Assembly (NCBI GenBank): GCA_029962745.1
Contig: CM057158.1
Location: forward strand, 7,825,528 to 7,889,527
DNA from: Echinometra lucunter
Lineage: Eukaryota; Echinodermata; Echinoidea; Camarodonta; Echinometridae
Direction: 5' to 3'
Length of the DNA stretch: 64,000 bases
Part shown: one piece after another, positions 24,273-36,267 of the stretch
Layout: every line of letters starts with the position of its first letter
How positions within the stretch are numbered: the stretch's first letter is position 1
Made by a program: the position numbers and the translations under genes
Notes under the pieces: model-generated
What the model was told of the DNA's origin: nothing
What the model saw: the letters and a program-made list of their open reading frames with translations, nothing else
Databases searched by the model: none

Positions 24273-24733
24273 TATACTGGGTGTCCAGAAAAAGTGGAAC
24301 GGGGGATTTTTAGTACATTACCTTTGAAAATTATGTAATTTTTCTACATCATCGGGCACAGCATCCTCTACCGAGAATAATGATACCGATATCATTGAAT
24401 TTGGTGAAGTAATTTTGATTCTATGCCTATGTCTTAAAATACAGTCATTTTCAAATTTTGGGCGAGAGATGAGAGCAAAATTGTGTTGGGAAGGCGTTTC
24501 ATAATACGATGTTTGAGGGAAGCTCATTGATGTATGTAAATAACAAAACATGCCATATGAAAGGCCATTCCCGGCACAATTCTGCTCTCATCTGTCCTCC
24601 AAAACATGAAATTTGAAAATGACTGTATTGAAAAAAGGGGCATAGAATCAAAATTATTTCACCAAAATATCAACTTTTTCAGTGTAAAGTATTGAAAATC
24701 CGCCATTCCGTTTTTTCTGGGCCACCTGGTATA
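24273..24733. mobile_element. Foldback MITE, Tc1/mariner-like
   Basis: The left end TATACTGGGTGTCCAGAAAA pairs with a right end whose complement is TATACCAGGTGGCCCAGAAA, with TA at both borders. Arms of about 160-200 bp match along most of the length, including CAGTCATTTTCAAAT and CTATGCC segments. TA borders and the CAGGGTG-like start suggest a Tc1/mariner-type MITE. No transposase is encoded. Confidence 0.8.
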
Positions 24734-25190
24734 GAATGTATGTTGTCAGTTGTACATCTGCATATCCTGTGCAATGATACCCATTATGGCAGGGGTATGT
24801 ATGCAGTATGTATAGCAGGTCTAATATACAGATAGCCTGGAAAGACTCAAGGGAAGAGGTTAAACTCTGCTGATGACCAACTCCAAATCCTTGATTTCAC
24901 TGTCTTCATCAGTGTACGAGTAATCTTTTCATTATTTCTTGGGTAGGTTTTTTTTACTCCTTCCCACCTTTGCCCTATAGATATTGATATCATGTACCCA
25001 CACATTATTTGAGCAAAGCAACGGCAAGGTCATAGTAGTTACTCTGCTCTGAAGATAAGTGCCACTGGTGATAATTTGATGACGATGATGATGATATTTA
25101 TGTAACCTTAAATTTGATTTTAAGTATAAACCTTGCTTGAGCCACAACGAGCAAACTCTTCATAATTCCAAGATTTCCATTTCTTCCAAC

Positions 25191-25308
25191 TAGGTATAAT
25201 GCTGGCATTCTCGGCATAGAACTTTACTTTCTTCCAACCTGGGATGACAGTGACCCTCATGACCTTTAACCTTGGCAAGATCATCAAGAGGTTGAAGACT
25301 AGGCCTAC
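25191..25308 (+). pseudogene. FTO terminal-exon relic 1
   Basis: Compared with the true last exon at 21306-21459, this copy keeps AACCTGGGATGACAGTGAC and ATCATCAAGAGGTTGAAG. It has lost the segment coding for DRLPLYRP and part of the PLPF region, and its acceptor is TAG with a weak tract. Upstream intron-like sequence is shared with relic 2, so the copy arose by genomic duplication and not by retrotransposition. Confidence 0.85.
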
Positions 25309-25559
25309 CGCTCGACCAAACAAACTGACATGAGCCATCACAACTGTGTAAAAGAAATGAGTGTTTCAATCTCAACCATGTTCAAGATTTCTATTATGTC
25401 TTCAAAGCATCCATTTCAAATGTAAGTATTTTGTGAAATTTTGTTTTGAGTTGTGCAATTATAATATCTTGATAAGTTTTATTGAAAACTGTCTTTAAAT
25501 AAAAAAAAACAATTTTTAATGACTGTTTTTTAGTTAAAAATGGCTGTTGCTTAGCAATT

Positions 25560-26330
25560 TACCAGGATTCATGCCAGCGAGAAAGGATAGCAATTTTGAT
25601 AACAAACAGGGCAAGTGTACAGCATTAATTTAGTTTTAAAATAAAATAGTAATTCTCACCTCATTCACCCATCTTTTTGACCGTGCATTACTTAAGTTCC
25701 TCCCTCCCCCTCAAGGCAGGCAATTTACTTCAGTAGTCTTGGGGTGGATCCATTTATTCGTTTGAATACATTGCTAAACAGATTAAAGAAAGACAACTTT
25801 TCATTGTGTTCTATTGGGTTGATTCAACATCCATGTTCATGAATGTTTTCCATGCTAACCTACTCAACCAATAGCACTTTCTATAAGCCCAAAAGCTTGC
25901 CAGAGGTTTGCCTGAGCATGAAAGTATTTATTGAGGAAATCATTTTTCTTTGTATATTCTTGCTTTACAGGATATGTTACCAATTGTTGTCATCATCCTC
26001 TAGGGTCTTCTCTCAATGAGATAATCAAGTCTGCTCAACTATTCTCCATCCATTATGGTTCAAAGACTCAGGTGAGGTGGCTCTCGTATTACCTTGTTTT
26101 TATGCCTCCGCCCATTGAAGGTCGTGCTGGAGGCATTATGCTTTCGGGTTGTCTGTCCCACTTTTTCATTAACATGATATCTCGAAAACCATTGGAGGTA
26201 TGAACTTGAATTTTGGTCCTTGTGTGTATCACCATAGGAAGATGTAGGTCTTCTGCCCACTGCAGAGTATACGGTCTGTCTGCTTTCCAGTTTGGGAAAA
26301 CATTTGTTATATAGCATTTGATATGAACAT
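25560..26330. repeat. Second copy of the FTO-downstream segment
   Basis: GGATTCATGCCAGCGAGAAA (25564), the ACTCAACCAATAGCACTTTC region and ATGGTTCAAAGACTC (26057) parallel the first copy. The TTATGCCTCCGCCCAT repeat follows. A further partial copy of that repeat occupies about 26814-27060. Confidence 0.8.
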
Positions 26331-27453
26331 TGAAACATGTTGGCCCAAGTTCACAAGATAGGTTTAATGAATGGAGTAGATTAAACTCCCTCCTGGTTTA
26401 TTTAAGCGTACATTCGGGTAGAAAGCGGTCCAGTTATCTGCTTTCTTTAGGTGTGCGCATGGCCAAAATGCGTCCTTTTACACCTATTTTAGTGCGCTTA
26501 GAGTGGTTTAAACCTCTTTTGTGAATTCCAGCCGTTACGTCTTAATGATGAAAGTTCTGAATAGTTGTATCAATACTAAAATTGAAATGCCGGGCTATTG
26601 CGAGCCCCCTTGAAAGATTAAAAGCAAACTCATGTCCTCATAGCAATATTGGCTGTTATGATTTGAAGCAGATCTGGCCTTTACTCCCACCATAAGGCTT
26701 GCAGGTAACTGAAAATTTTATTTACTCATTTCTGTCTTTATTGTGAACCTTAAGTTTACTTGTTTAAACTTTCATGGTTAATGCACAATGCCATTTGTTT
26801 CAAAATCAGGTTGCAGACGGATCGTATTGTGTGCCGTGAGCTTAACGTCACACAGGTCAATTTCCGCAATTTCATATGTCAGCCTCGTTAACCTGATATA
26901 TATCAAAGATGGAATAGTCAAGTCTGCTCAAAGCTGAACTTCAAACTTGATGCTAGTATGTATCACAATAGGAAGATTATCAGATTAGATTTCAGGGAAC
27001 AAAGGTCAAAAGTCAGTGATCACATAGGTTAATTCCAAAATGCCAGTTTTTGTTTTTTTTTATTAAATAAATGCGATATCTCTTGCAGGGCTCGCACATT
27101 TGAAAAGAGATGTTTTAAAACAAGTTTTGAAATGCATTTTGAATTGCCCTTTTTTAAAACAAAAACGCTGAGTAGACTTATTTGTTATAAAATTATAAGC
27201 TTTTAACATAAAGAGGTTTACAATATTCACCATGTAGTTAGTCATGGTGTAACAGAGAGGAAAAGGAATTTCCTGAAACAACTCTGCTGCTTCTCCTCTG
27301 TTTGGTAATGTAAGTCGTATTGTACCCACACATGAACAGGTCACAGTGATTACTCTGGAGGTGTCGATTTGATTATGATATTTATTTTACCTTAAATTTG
27401 ATTTTAAAAAAGAGTACAATGAGCTAAGTGGTCAAAATCTCCATCTTACTTGT

Positions 27454-27578
27454 CTAGGCATAGTGCTGGCATTCTCAGGATGGAACACAACTTTCATTCA
27501 CTTTACTGACCAATCTTAGATGACCTTTACCCTTTAACCTCAGCAAGGTCATCAAGAGATTGAAGGCTGGGCCTACCC
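27454..27578 (+). pseudogene. FTO terminal-exon relic 2
   Basis: GCATAGTGCTGGCATTCTCA through CAGCAAGGTCATCAAGAG aligns with the FTO last exon. Deletions remove the TWDDSD codons. The start is 2263 bp from relic 1. The acceptor has become CTAG. Confidence 0.85.
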
Positions 27579-27837
27579 CACTTCATCTCATCATACAGAG
27601 ATGAGTCACAACTTCAACCATCAAGGTTTTCCCACCTGTTCAAAGAATTCTTCTGAAATGTAAGTTTTTGTAAGGGATTTTTTTCACTGGTATTATTTAT
27701 ACAGTTTTGCATTTCTGCAGATTAATTATAACCTATACCATAACCTGACCTGTATCAACATTTAGAATAATATCTTCAAAAATGATGTTTAATTACTGTT
27801 TTCAAGTCGAAAATGCCGGTCGCTTAGCAAGTTACCA

Positions 27838-28215
27838 GGATCCATGCCAGCGGAAAAGGCTGGCATGAATTCTAATAATAATCAGGGCCAGTGTACAGTA
27901 TTACCTACCCCTTTTAGATTTAAAATTAATTATATTTCACACCTCATTCATGCCCATTCACCCATCCATTTAGTTTTACATTACTTAATTTCCTCCCCCC
28001 ACAAACTGTACACTGGCCCTGCATGCCGCACTCCCGACACAACCGTACACAGGCCATGGATCCCTTATATACTGTCCAAAATTTATCACATTCTGTTGCC
28101 AGTTAGTAAAAAAGCTTTCAAATACCCACACGCCTTAAGGCAGGAGTGGCTTTGCTATTTGCATAAAGTCATGCATATTCAGAAGCAGTCTGCACCCTGC
28201 TGCACAGTTACAGAC
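27838..28215. repeat. Third copy of the FTO-downstream segment
   Basis: GGATCCATGCCAGCGGAAAA, AATAATCAGGGCCAGTGTAC and the GCCCTGCATGCCGCAC region align closely with 21732-22060. The 125-codon open frame through it is not conserved in the other copies. Confidence 0.8.
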
Positions 28216-28423
28216 TCATAGAAATGCGAATAAAAGGAGGAAGCATAACAATAGTTAATGCAAATGACCAAAGAAAGAAAAGAAAAGGCCAGTCAGGTGC
28301 TTGCTTCAAATAGTTTTGTAAGCATTCTTCATTCATGGTAGAGCCATTAATGACTTTGAATACATTTGTGAATAGAGACTCTTCTTTCTTTTGTGTTCTA
28401 GTGGACTGATTTCAATAGTCCAG

Positions 28424-28485
28424 CTCACTCATGTTTTCATTTTCAATAGTCCAGCTCACTCATGTTTTCATTGCCCAAGTCTTTA
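28424..28485. repeat. Short direct duplication
   Basis: A 31-bp segment containing CAATAGTCCAGCTCACTCAT is present twice head to tail. Nothing else is identified in 28.2-29.35 kb except a 15-G tract at 29085-29099. Confidence 0.9.
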
Positions 28486-29352
28486 ACAACAGTGAGTGAC
28501 TTCTGGCAGCCCCCAATGCTGGCATGAAGGGCTGGTCAAACCTGGCTGATAAAGATGAAAGTAGAGGAACCATTGAAGCATTGTTATAAGGGTTTTAAAA
28601 CAAAAAAACAAAAAGCTGTGTCTGTTACGCTTCTTTTTTCTGCTTTGACTAATGTTTAGATTATGATTATAATCCATCTTCTGTTGATTGAGTTAAAAAT
28701 ATTCTTCAGGGCTCTTGATGTTGATTATAATGTCTTGACCCCAAATAAGTCTGAATGTCATCAGCCCATGTGATTTCTTCTGAACTAACATCAAAGGGGC
28801 AGAAATTACTGGCTCAAAATATTGTTGAGGTCTTTCTTGTCCAAATGGTGACCAGTGATTCCAAAAATATAAAGTAGTGGTAGGCAAGGAAGGGTCATTG
28901 GCGATGTCAGACCTACCATGAATGTTTTATCAATTGCCACATGATGTATTATGATCATTCTTGATAGGTCTGACTATCTCTTCAACCTTGGCATTTTATA
29001 CAAGCCCAGTTTAAGACAGGAATTTTTGTATGATTTCATATCTGACCCACCCCTGTATTACATTGATGAGACAAATGATATGATGGGGGGGGGGGGGGGA
29101 TATGTCTCATTGAGGTCTGTACATCATCTGCATAAATGAAAACAAATGCACCTTTTCCAGAAATCAGGCATGTAATGTGTGTTATATATTTAGGGTATCT
29201 GAAACAGCAAAAATGAAGAAAAGGGGTATCAAATTCAGAGGTGATGATGTAATCCTTGAATAGGGTGTGAAATACATTAGCATGCAATATTATCAGTCAA
29301 AACCACTCTTATTATAATATTCATTTAGGGTGCTTTTCAGAAAGTGATATAC

Positions 29353-29475
29353 AGGGCTGCGTTCCACGAAACCGCCATTAGTCTAACTTCTTGGACATCC
29401 CATTGAAACGTGTGCTGTAGAATTAACACGCGTCCATGAATTTAGACTTATGACGGTTTCGTGAAACGCAGCCTA
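29353..29475. mobile_element. Palindromic MITE, copy 1
   Basis: GGGCTGCGTTCCACGAAACC at the left pairs with GGTTTCGTGAAACGCAGCC at the right, and TAGTCTAACTTC pairs with GAATTTAGACTTA inside. A related palindrome is at 37386-37502. Arms of ~50 bp surround a short centre, with no coding capacity. Confidence 0.8.
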
Positions 29476-29742
29476 GGCCTTAATGAGACATACTCCTCCG
29501 CCAACCTTCTTTGATCTTATAACTAGATGTTTACCAGTAGCCAACCTTAATTTCATTTTTTTTAAAAAAAATCTTTGATGTAATATCTGTCCATTTTTCC
29601 TCTGGTAAGCTTCTTTCCTTTCCTTTTTTGCTTGTCTGTCTCTTACTCCACTTTTTAGAACCTTTTAATGGGTCAGTTATTGATGAATGAATTGTATAAC
29701 TGTGATAATGTTAACTGGATATTGCAAATTTCTAATTGGTCC

Positions 29743-29873
29743 AGGTATAGTGCAAATATTCTCAGCATGGAATCAGACTGCCTTCCTCGCTACTAACCAA
29801 GCTGGGATAATAAGGATCTATCACAACTTCCACAAGGGCACCACCACGTTGAAAATCATCAAGCCTACCCCTG
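29743..29873 (+). pseudogene. FTO terminal-exon relic 3
   Basis: CCAGGTATAGTGCAAATATT keeps a good acceptor context. TCAGCATGGAATCAGACTGC and CTAACCAAGCTGGGATAA follow the FTO exon, but frame-breaking changes are present and the 3' part is replaced. It lies 2289 bp after relic 2 and runs at once into the TTTATGCCTTCACC repeat. Confidence 0.8.
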
Positions 29874-30179
29874 TAAACATGTTTTTTATGCCTTCACCTA
29901 CGGAAGGTTGGTGGTGGAGGCATTATGATTTCGGGTTGTCCATCTGTCTTACTTTTTGGTTAATGAACGCGATATATGAAGAATTGTTTCAGGTGTGAAT
30001 TATTAAAATGATATATCAAGAACTATTCAAAGTTTGAAAAAAATGTCATGAAAACAGTATGTAGGTCATTTCCACAATTTCAGGTTTTAGCCTTGTTAAC
30101 ATATTTCAAGAAGCATTTGAATATTTATATTCAAACTTGATGCTGATATGATTGGAATTTGGGGTATAAATATTAGACA

Positions 30180-33100
30180 ATCTTATGAATAGGGGTTGTA
30201 CTATTACAGGGATATTTCAGTTTGTTTTATTTCTGCATTACCATTTTTCTTAACTGTTCAATTAAGTAATTTTTTGTATTGCTAAGCATACATAAATAGA
30301 TTTGAACAACCGGTCGTAAAAAAGTGAAATTGTTTCAGTAATTTTTCATATCATTATGCCGATATTGTAAATTGAAATCAAAATGGAGTATTTACTGCCC
30401 ATATGGAAATTTGTTTTTCGCTGCTAAGAAATTTATATATATATATGTGATATTGCCACCGCTAAAAATTTTGCGTATTTAGGTACTGATCTGTGAGGTA
30501 TATAACTGCCTGTCTTTATGTAGATTTGGATTTTTATATTACACCTTGTACTGCCTTTTAGCATGATTTAAAAATGAAAGGAGCATAATATTTTTTACTG
30601 TATTAGAAAGCAGACTTGGCAGTATAGTATCGTTATTGCTAAAAATTTTGAGTCGTCAATAACTAAAAGCACAACTCAAGATGCAAGCCTGTCAGGTCCA
30701 TGACTGCCGGATCTGTATTTTAATTGCAGGCTATTTGAATATTACATCTCGTACTGGTTTTTTTGTGATAAAAAAGTCATAATAATAATAATTTTTGCTG
30801 CTCTGGAAGTTTATATGATCAAAATAATTTTGAAAGATATTTTAGATGCTAAAGTCTGATTAATATTTTATGAATGTAAAAAAGAAATGTATAGAATATT
30901 AGAAATTATTAGTATTTATAAACTATATGAAAGTAAATTTAGATTAGAAGTTTTTGAGAAGTAAATATTAATTTGTTTTTCTTTTCATAGGTTCAAATAT
31001 GACACAGCACAATTAGATTAACTGTTTTAATGTGTTTTATTTCATGTATGCACATGGTATCTCATAGCAATATGAAATACACAATTTAAAGTATTTTTAC
31101 TTAAGTTTGGTTTGCCTGGAATTGATAAATCTGAAAGACAATAAATACAAATATTAGTTCTAGTACAAGGACTGTAATCATATTATATATATATCACAGG
31201 CAGTTTATTTAAATTGTAGAATCATGTTTTATTTTCCATTTGTAAAGTTTTTTAAAAATTTGATTAAAAAAAAAAAATTAAGCAATCCCTTGCAATGATA
31301 TATTATGAAATTAAATGCTACAGGTCAAATGTAACTCCAATTATTGCAACAAAAATATTTTTTTTTTTTCTTAGGAAGTAAAATGTGTCTTTAAAAATAC
31401 TACACAGTACATTACAGAGCGTTATTGAATACAAATAATATATGAAATAACTTGCAGATTAGATTAAATAAAAACCAAAATTTACACAATTGTAGAATTG
31501 TTTAACCCATTCACCAGGTGATAGGCAAAACCTCCTCGTAACAAAATTCTCCAGATCCCAGGCTTGAAAAAAAATGAATAAAATATAAGGAAGAGGGATT
31601 GGCAAAATTGCCTTTTTATAACTGTATTAGAAATCTAGCACCAGTTTTATGGGGGGGGGGTGGAAAGTGGCCATTGGTCATATTTTCCAATGATACAATA
31701 GGTATAAATATCTGGTAATATGGAATTTTCAGCCAAAAAGTGAATAAAAGCAAGGGAAGACATTCAACATACTTTACAAGTTAAAATAATTGCATGTATC
31801 TATATATATATTGTAAATATTACATCTAGATGTACATATATTTCAAACTACAATGACAATTATTACATTTGTTTTTGGTGAGCAAAGGGCAGTACACATC
31901 AACTTCATTTCAAAATCTACAATTACCGAGAAAGACAACGACTTGGATAAGATTAACATTCATACATTGTGTTTCTAACCAGACTTGCTTGAGATTCTGT
32001 TCAAGTTTTGGTCAAATGGCATTTACATGTCTGTACCAGGAATATGGAATGTGTGCAAAAGCAATATGTAAATTTGAGATTTCAGATTATTTGCTTTTCC
32101 CTGTGCAAGAGTGAAATTACTCTCTTTACAGTTGATAATTCAGTTTGAAGTTACAGTTCACTCTATATTGTAGGGTAGAATAAACAAAGTGGGTCTGAAA
32201 AACTCCGATCTACCAATTCAGATAAGCTGACTCCAGTCAGTTACAAAACGTGGCATCTTAAAGTGATTACACAATGGGAAGAAAAATTTTGATATATGAT
32301 CGAGAATGGAATTCTAAGAATAATAACATTAAAAATTCGATGTTTTCAATCGAAATCAATGCATTTTGGCTAATTTTCTCATGAAAAGTCAAAGAGTTGA
32401 CCAAAAAGAGTATGAGGTATGACGTAAAAGTGGTTACCCAGCTTCGCGCACTGCAGTTTTGCTGCGCGCTAGACTGTACAATATGTATTATACCTTGCGC
32501 GCATTTTGCTAGAATTTCGCGACAAGGTAACCACTTTGACATCAAATGACGTCATTATGGGGTCAAAAATATCCTGAAATCTTACCACATTTGGGGGTTT
32601 CCTTGGCAACACGACTTATTAAAAAAAATTGGGCAGATGATTTTATGCTCTTTTAAATGAACTAACATTGTTTCAGCATTGGGTACCCCCTTTAAACAAT
32701 TGTTCTCAGTCCCTTCCATAAAAACACACATACAAGTACTCATGAGTGTAACAAAAGAAGTACATCTGTATGTAAAAAAAAACATTATCATTATCCATAT
32801 ATCTACATACATCCACAAAAAAATCTTAATGCCTGCAATTTCTTTCATGTAATGCAGTCTAGAGCAAAAAAAATCTATTTTCTGTTTGGTTAAAGAATTC
32901 TCACTATCAATTCGTTAACTATAATTCATTAACTATCAATTAGTTCAGTCTCTATCGATCTGCATACAGTCATTCACAGCGATAAAGTGCATCAAAATTT
33001 GTAGAGCTTATTTCTGATAATTTTATGATACATTTATGTATCTCGGGCAATATTTGGTGATTATGCTCACAACTGGTTTTGCTTCAACAGATGTGCATTA

Positions 33101-33500
33101 TTAGTAGCTCTTTATACAACTCATTCCTAGATCCTAATCAAATGATCGGTTGAGCGCAGTCACGTATATGATTCACTTTTTGAGCCTATCACACGTTTTT
33201 TTTTTTCTTTTCTGAAAAGCGTGCAATAGTTTACAGTTCCATCGCACATTTTTTGTTTTGTTTGGTTGTTTTTTCCTTTTAATCCTTTTATTATGGTTTT
33301 ATATGGCAAGGACAGTGATGCGTGTACATCTAGGAAGCACATTACACTTAAGCTGACTACACAAGCTTATTGTACGTGATGTACGTCACACAAGAAAGCA
33401 AATGGCGGCTTCCACAACTCTGCGAATTTTGGGGGTTAAGTAGAGAAAAAAGTTTGTGGGATAGATCTATTTTTGTTTTTATCAAATAACAGGATCTAGA
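30180..33500. other. AT-rich intergenic stretch
   Basis: Very AT-rich sequence between the FTO relics and the 3' end of the minus-strand genes. I see no exon with credible splice sites. It includes a GCGC-containing imperfect palindrome near 32414-32545 and poly-A/T tracts. Confidence 0.6.
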
Positions 33501-33515
33501 AGAGTCATTGCATAA

Positions 33516-33690
33516 AACAAATGATGCATGTTTTCATTTGTTCATTATATGATCTATCCACTGGCACTCTCGTTGAGGCTGTTTGCCTATCGCACTCAGC
33601 CTAACAGCTTCGTGCGGATAGATGCACACAGCCTCAACCCGAGTGCGGATAGATCGTATAATGAACTCATTCACATGCATCATTTGTATG
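33516..33690. repeat. Long palindrome
   Basis: About 80-bp arms: AATGATGCATGTTTTCATTT to its complement near 33685, then GATCTATCC and GTTGAGGCTGT pairs around an AACAGCTTCGTGCGG centre. It resembles the 12.1 and 35.45 kb palindromes in having a GC-rich core. Confidence 0.85.
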
Positions 33691-33900
33691 ATATAAATAC
33701 TCTTAAAGTTTTTAAATAATACGTGTACCTACATGTATTTCACAAAAGCAATAACCAAAGCTGATTTAACATAATCATTATATATTTTTTTTTTCATATA
33801 TAGCAGTTTATTTATTTGTGCTTTAGTCTATATGCCTCTCTGTAATTGATCTCAAAGGTCCTTCTTGTTGCCGATAGATCCCATGGAACAAGAATTGCTT

Positions 33901-35827
33901 TCAGACGAATGTGGTGGGCGTGGTCTCTACCAGCATGTCAGGGTCAGACTCGCTCTTTCTCATTTGGTCAACTCTGTCAAAAAAACAACAAAAAAAAAAA
34001 TTAGCGTTTCAGAAGACAGAAAACATCAACACTCAAATGAATGACAAACCGACAAACAAAAACAAACAGAATTGTGCAGGATGCTATCAATCCTCAACCA
34101 TTTTTAAAAAGAATCCTTTCTCATTGACTGAATAAAGGTGACATTTTGAAGAAAAAAAAAAAAAAGAGAGGTAAACATCAACAACAAATAGGACTTCTGC
34201 TAAGTATCAACATAGACTCTTGTACCTTTCATTTACTGCACATACCAGGTACTTTGTATATGATATGTATGATGTGGATTTATGTATTATGTGCAGATGT
34301 CACTACAGTCCATTTCAAACAATATGCAATTCTATTAAAAGCAAAGAAGGTAGCAAAGGATGTACACAGGCTACAAGTAAAATATTTGTACTCCTGAAGA
34401 ATTACCTATCTTTATCTGATGTACTCCTCAGTTTTCTGCTTCTGCTTGGAACGGTGTATCCCGAGGGAGGGGGCATCAACTAAGCAAAAAAAATTTAAAT
34501 GTTATATTCGTAGAGTGAGATATATGTTTCAGGCAATTACAAACGGTGCAGTAATCATCAACAGTTCATCTATAAAACAAATCTGCCCCTGAAGTGAATG
34601 AACATACATGTACCAGCATTATAGCCCATCAATTAAATAATCTTTTTCATCTTACATATGATTTGATTTTACTACTGCACATTTTCTGAACACCTATGAG
34701 AAGTAGAAATACATGTACATTTCTGTTATTTTTCTTTCTACAAATATGATAATACAGTATCTTTTTGTGATAAATCCTACCGGTACATCAAATACTGAAT
34801 GCTTCAAAGGGAACTGGTTGACACTTTTGCCTGAAGAGCTCCTGAAATGGTGCTGTGGCCTGAGACAATGTTTTCCTTGGATCATAGTTAACCTAAGTTT
34901 TAAACCATAACTATGCATTTCATGGATTCAGCTGTGTGGTGTACCATGAAAACTCTTACAGTGATGAGTGGTCATGGATTAACCAATATTGTACAACGCC
35001 TACTCAGCTTGTTGTACGCAAGTCTATGGGAGCTGAACGCGCGATATTCGTACCATTGCACTCGTACCATCCAAAATGTACCATCCAAAATGTACCATTG
35101 CACGGTTAGCGTGACGTCACAGTAGATTCCCACAAATTACTTCTTTTATTTCTTTAGTGATGTCACAAGTAGCTTGCGTTGTAGACCCTATACGCATATT
35201 GACTTTTGCATAGTCTGTGCGCGTACGTGCGCGTATCTATAGCCAGCACCAGCTGCATTTTGCAGTCGGAACTTCTTTTCCTGCTTTATAAACCTTGATT
35301 TCTTAACCAAAATGTGACTGTGTTTTCTTGATTTTCATCAATTTCTCAGACTTCTGAGGCGTTGTACAATACAAATAGCGAATATTCTAATTCGTGCAAT
35401 GGTACGAGATTTCGCATTCGGTGAAAGATCGCGACGTAACTTCTATTCAACTCGGCTTCGCCTCGTTGAATAGAAGGTCGCTCTTTCACCTCATGCGAAA
35501 TCTCGTACCATCGCACTCATGTCTACAATGTATTCGCTATTTGTATAGAGTATAATGACTGACAATGATGAGAGCAACTTATTACCAATGACTGGCTGTA
35601 GTTGACAGGATGGCTACTTTTGGGTCTTGTCCTTGGCGATGGGGGTGGGGTCACGGGCGGTGTCCTGTCCCTCTTGTGGTCCTTGTCCTCTAGGTTCTCT
35701 GCCGAGCCCCACAGACGGAAGGAATTCCGGAAGGAGGAGCGCAGGAGGGAGCCTATCTTGGAGTGACGCTTTTCCTCTTGTTTGGGTTCAGCCAATGAAA
35801 TGAGGGTGTGGGGCTGGATGACCTCCG
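33901..35827 (-). CDS. C-terminal exons of an unrecognised protein with PDZ-ligand-like end
   Basis: Three exons, 35827-35586, 34479-34406 and 33973-33901, join in phase through GT-AG sites. The first gives 80 residues: EVIQPHTLISLAEP, a basic-Ser stretch (KIGSLLRSSFRNSFRLWGS), then proline-rich TPPVTPPPSPRTRP. The second adds PPPSGYTVPSRSRKLRSTSD, the third KSESDPDMLVETTPTTFV and TGA. The final Thr-Phe-Val fits a class I PDZ ligand (S/T-x-hydrophobic). AATAAA on the minus strand at 33807-33816 suits the polyadenylation signal. The sequence looks like a disordered cytoskeletal or junctional tail; I do not recognise the family. It may be an alternative 3' end of the SOWAH gene upstream or a separate gene. 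Confidence 0.7.
35395..35520. repeat. GC-centred palindrome
   Basis: GGTACGAGATTTCGCAT and its complement form arms around CTCGGCTTCGCCTCG. It lies just downstream (minus sense) of the 35.7-kb exon, inside its intron. A diverged relative of the outer arm is at 35040-35105. Confidence 0.85.
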
Positions 35828-36243
35828 CTAAAATGATCAAGGATAATTCATTTGTTTATTAACATGTGAACTGCACATTCATGTAGAGCACAAAAGTAAA
35901 AGTGAAGCAAAATAAACATTCTTTCTTCAACCACCTTCATTTACATGACTATATAATTTTTCTAAACATTTAAGAGTCTTGAGCAGTCAATGAGGCATCC
36001 TGTGTTTGTGAGAAAAGAAGAGAAGTATGTTGAATATATTTCCATTATCCCTCCAGACTTTATCTAGTAATAGATCAATTTCTTGTTAATTTTCAAATTT
36101 CACCATAATTCTAACAAAATCCATGTGCATACTGTTCTATTGGCCATCAAGAAATGGTTGTTGCAGAAGTAAGCTCTTTCATACAAGAGTATTTCCTTTG
36201 AACTTAACAGAATGAGTCAATTTAAAATTTTGTGTCTTCTTAC

Positions 36244-36267
36244 CTGTGGACTGTCCAAGCATCATCT
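36244..36267 (-). CDS. 24-nt microexon
   Basis: ATTTTATAG acceptor and CACAG|GTAAGAAG donor bound 24 bases. In the phase needed by the 35.8-kb exon (one base carried over) they read MMLGQST. Length divisible by three and matching phases make inclusion or skipping frame-neutral, typical of a regulated microexon. Confidence 0.6.

Noticed and set aside
27844..28221. 125-codon plus frame
   Set aside because: Falls in the third copy of the FTO-downstream segment; the frame is broken in the other copies.
33402..33445. ATGGCGGCTTCC start-like sequence on the plus strand
   Set aside because: Thirteen codons to a stop, weak donor-like GTTAAG and no following exon; not enough for a gene.
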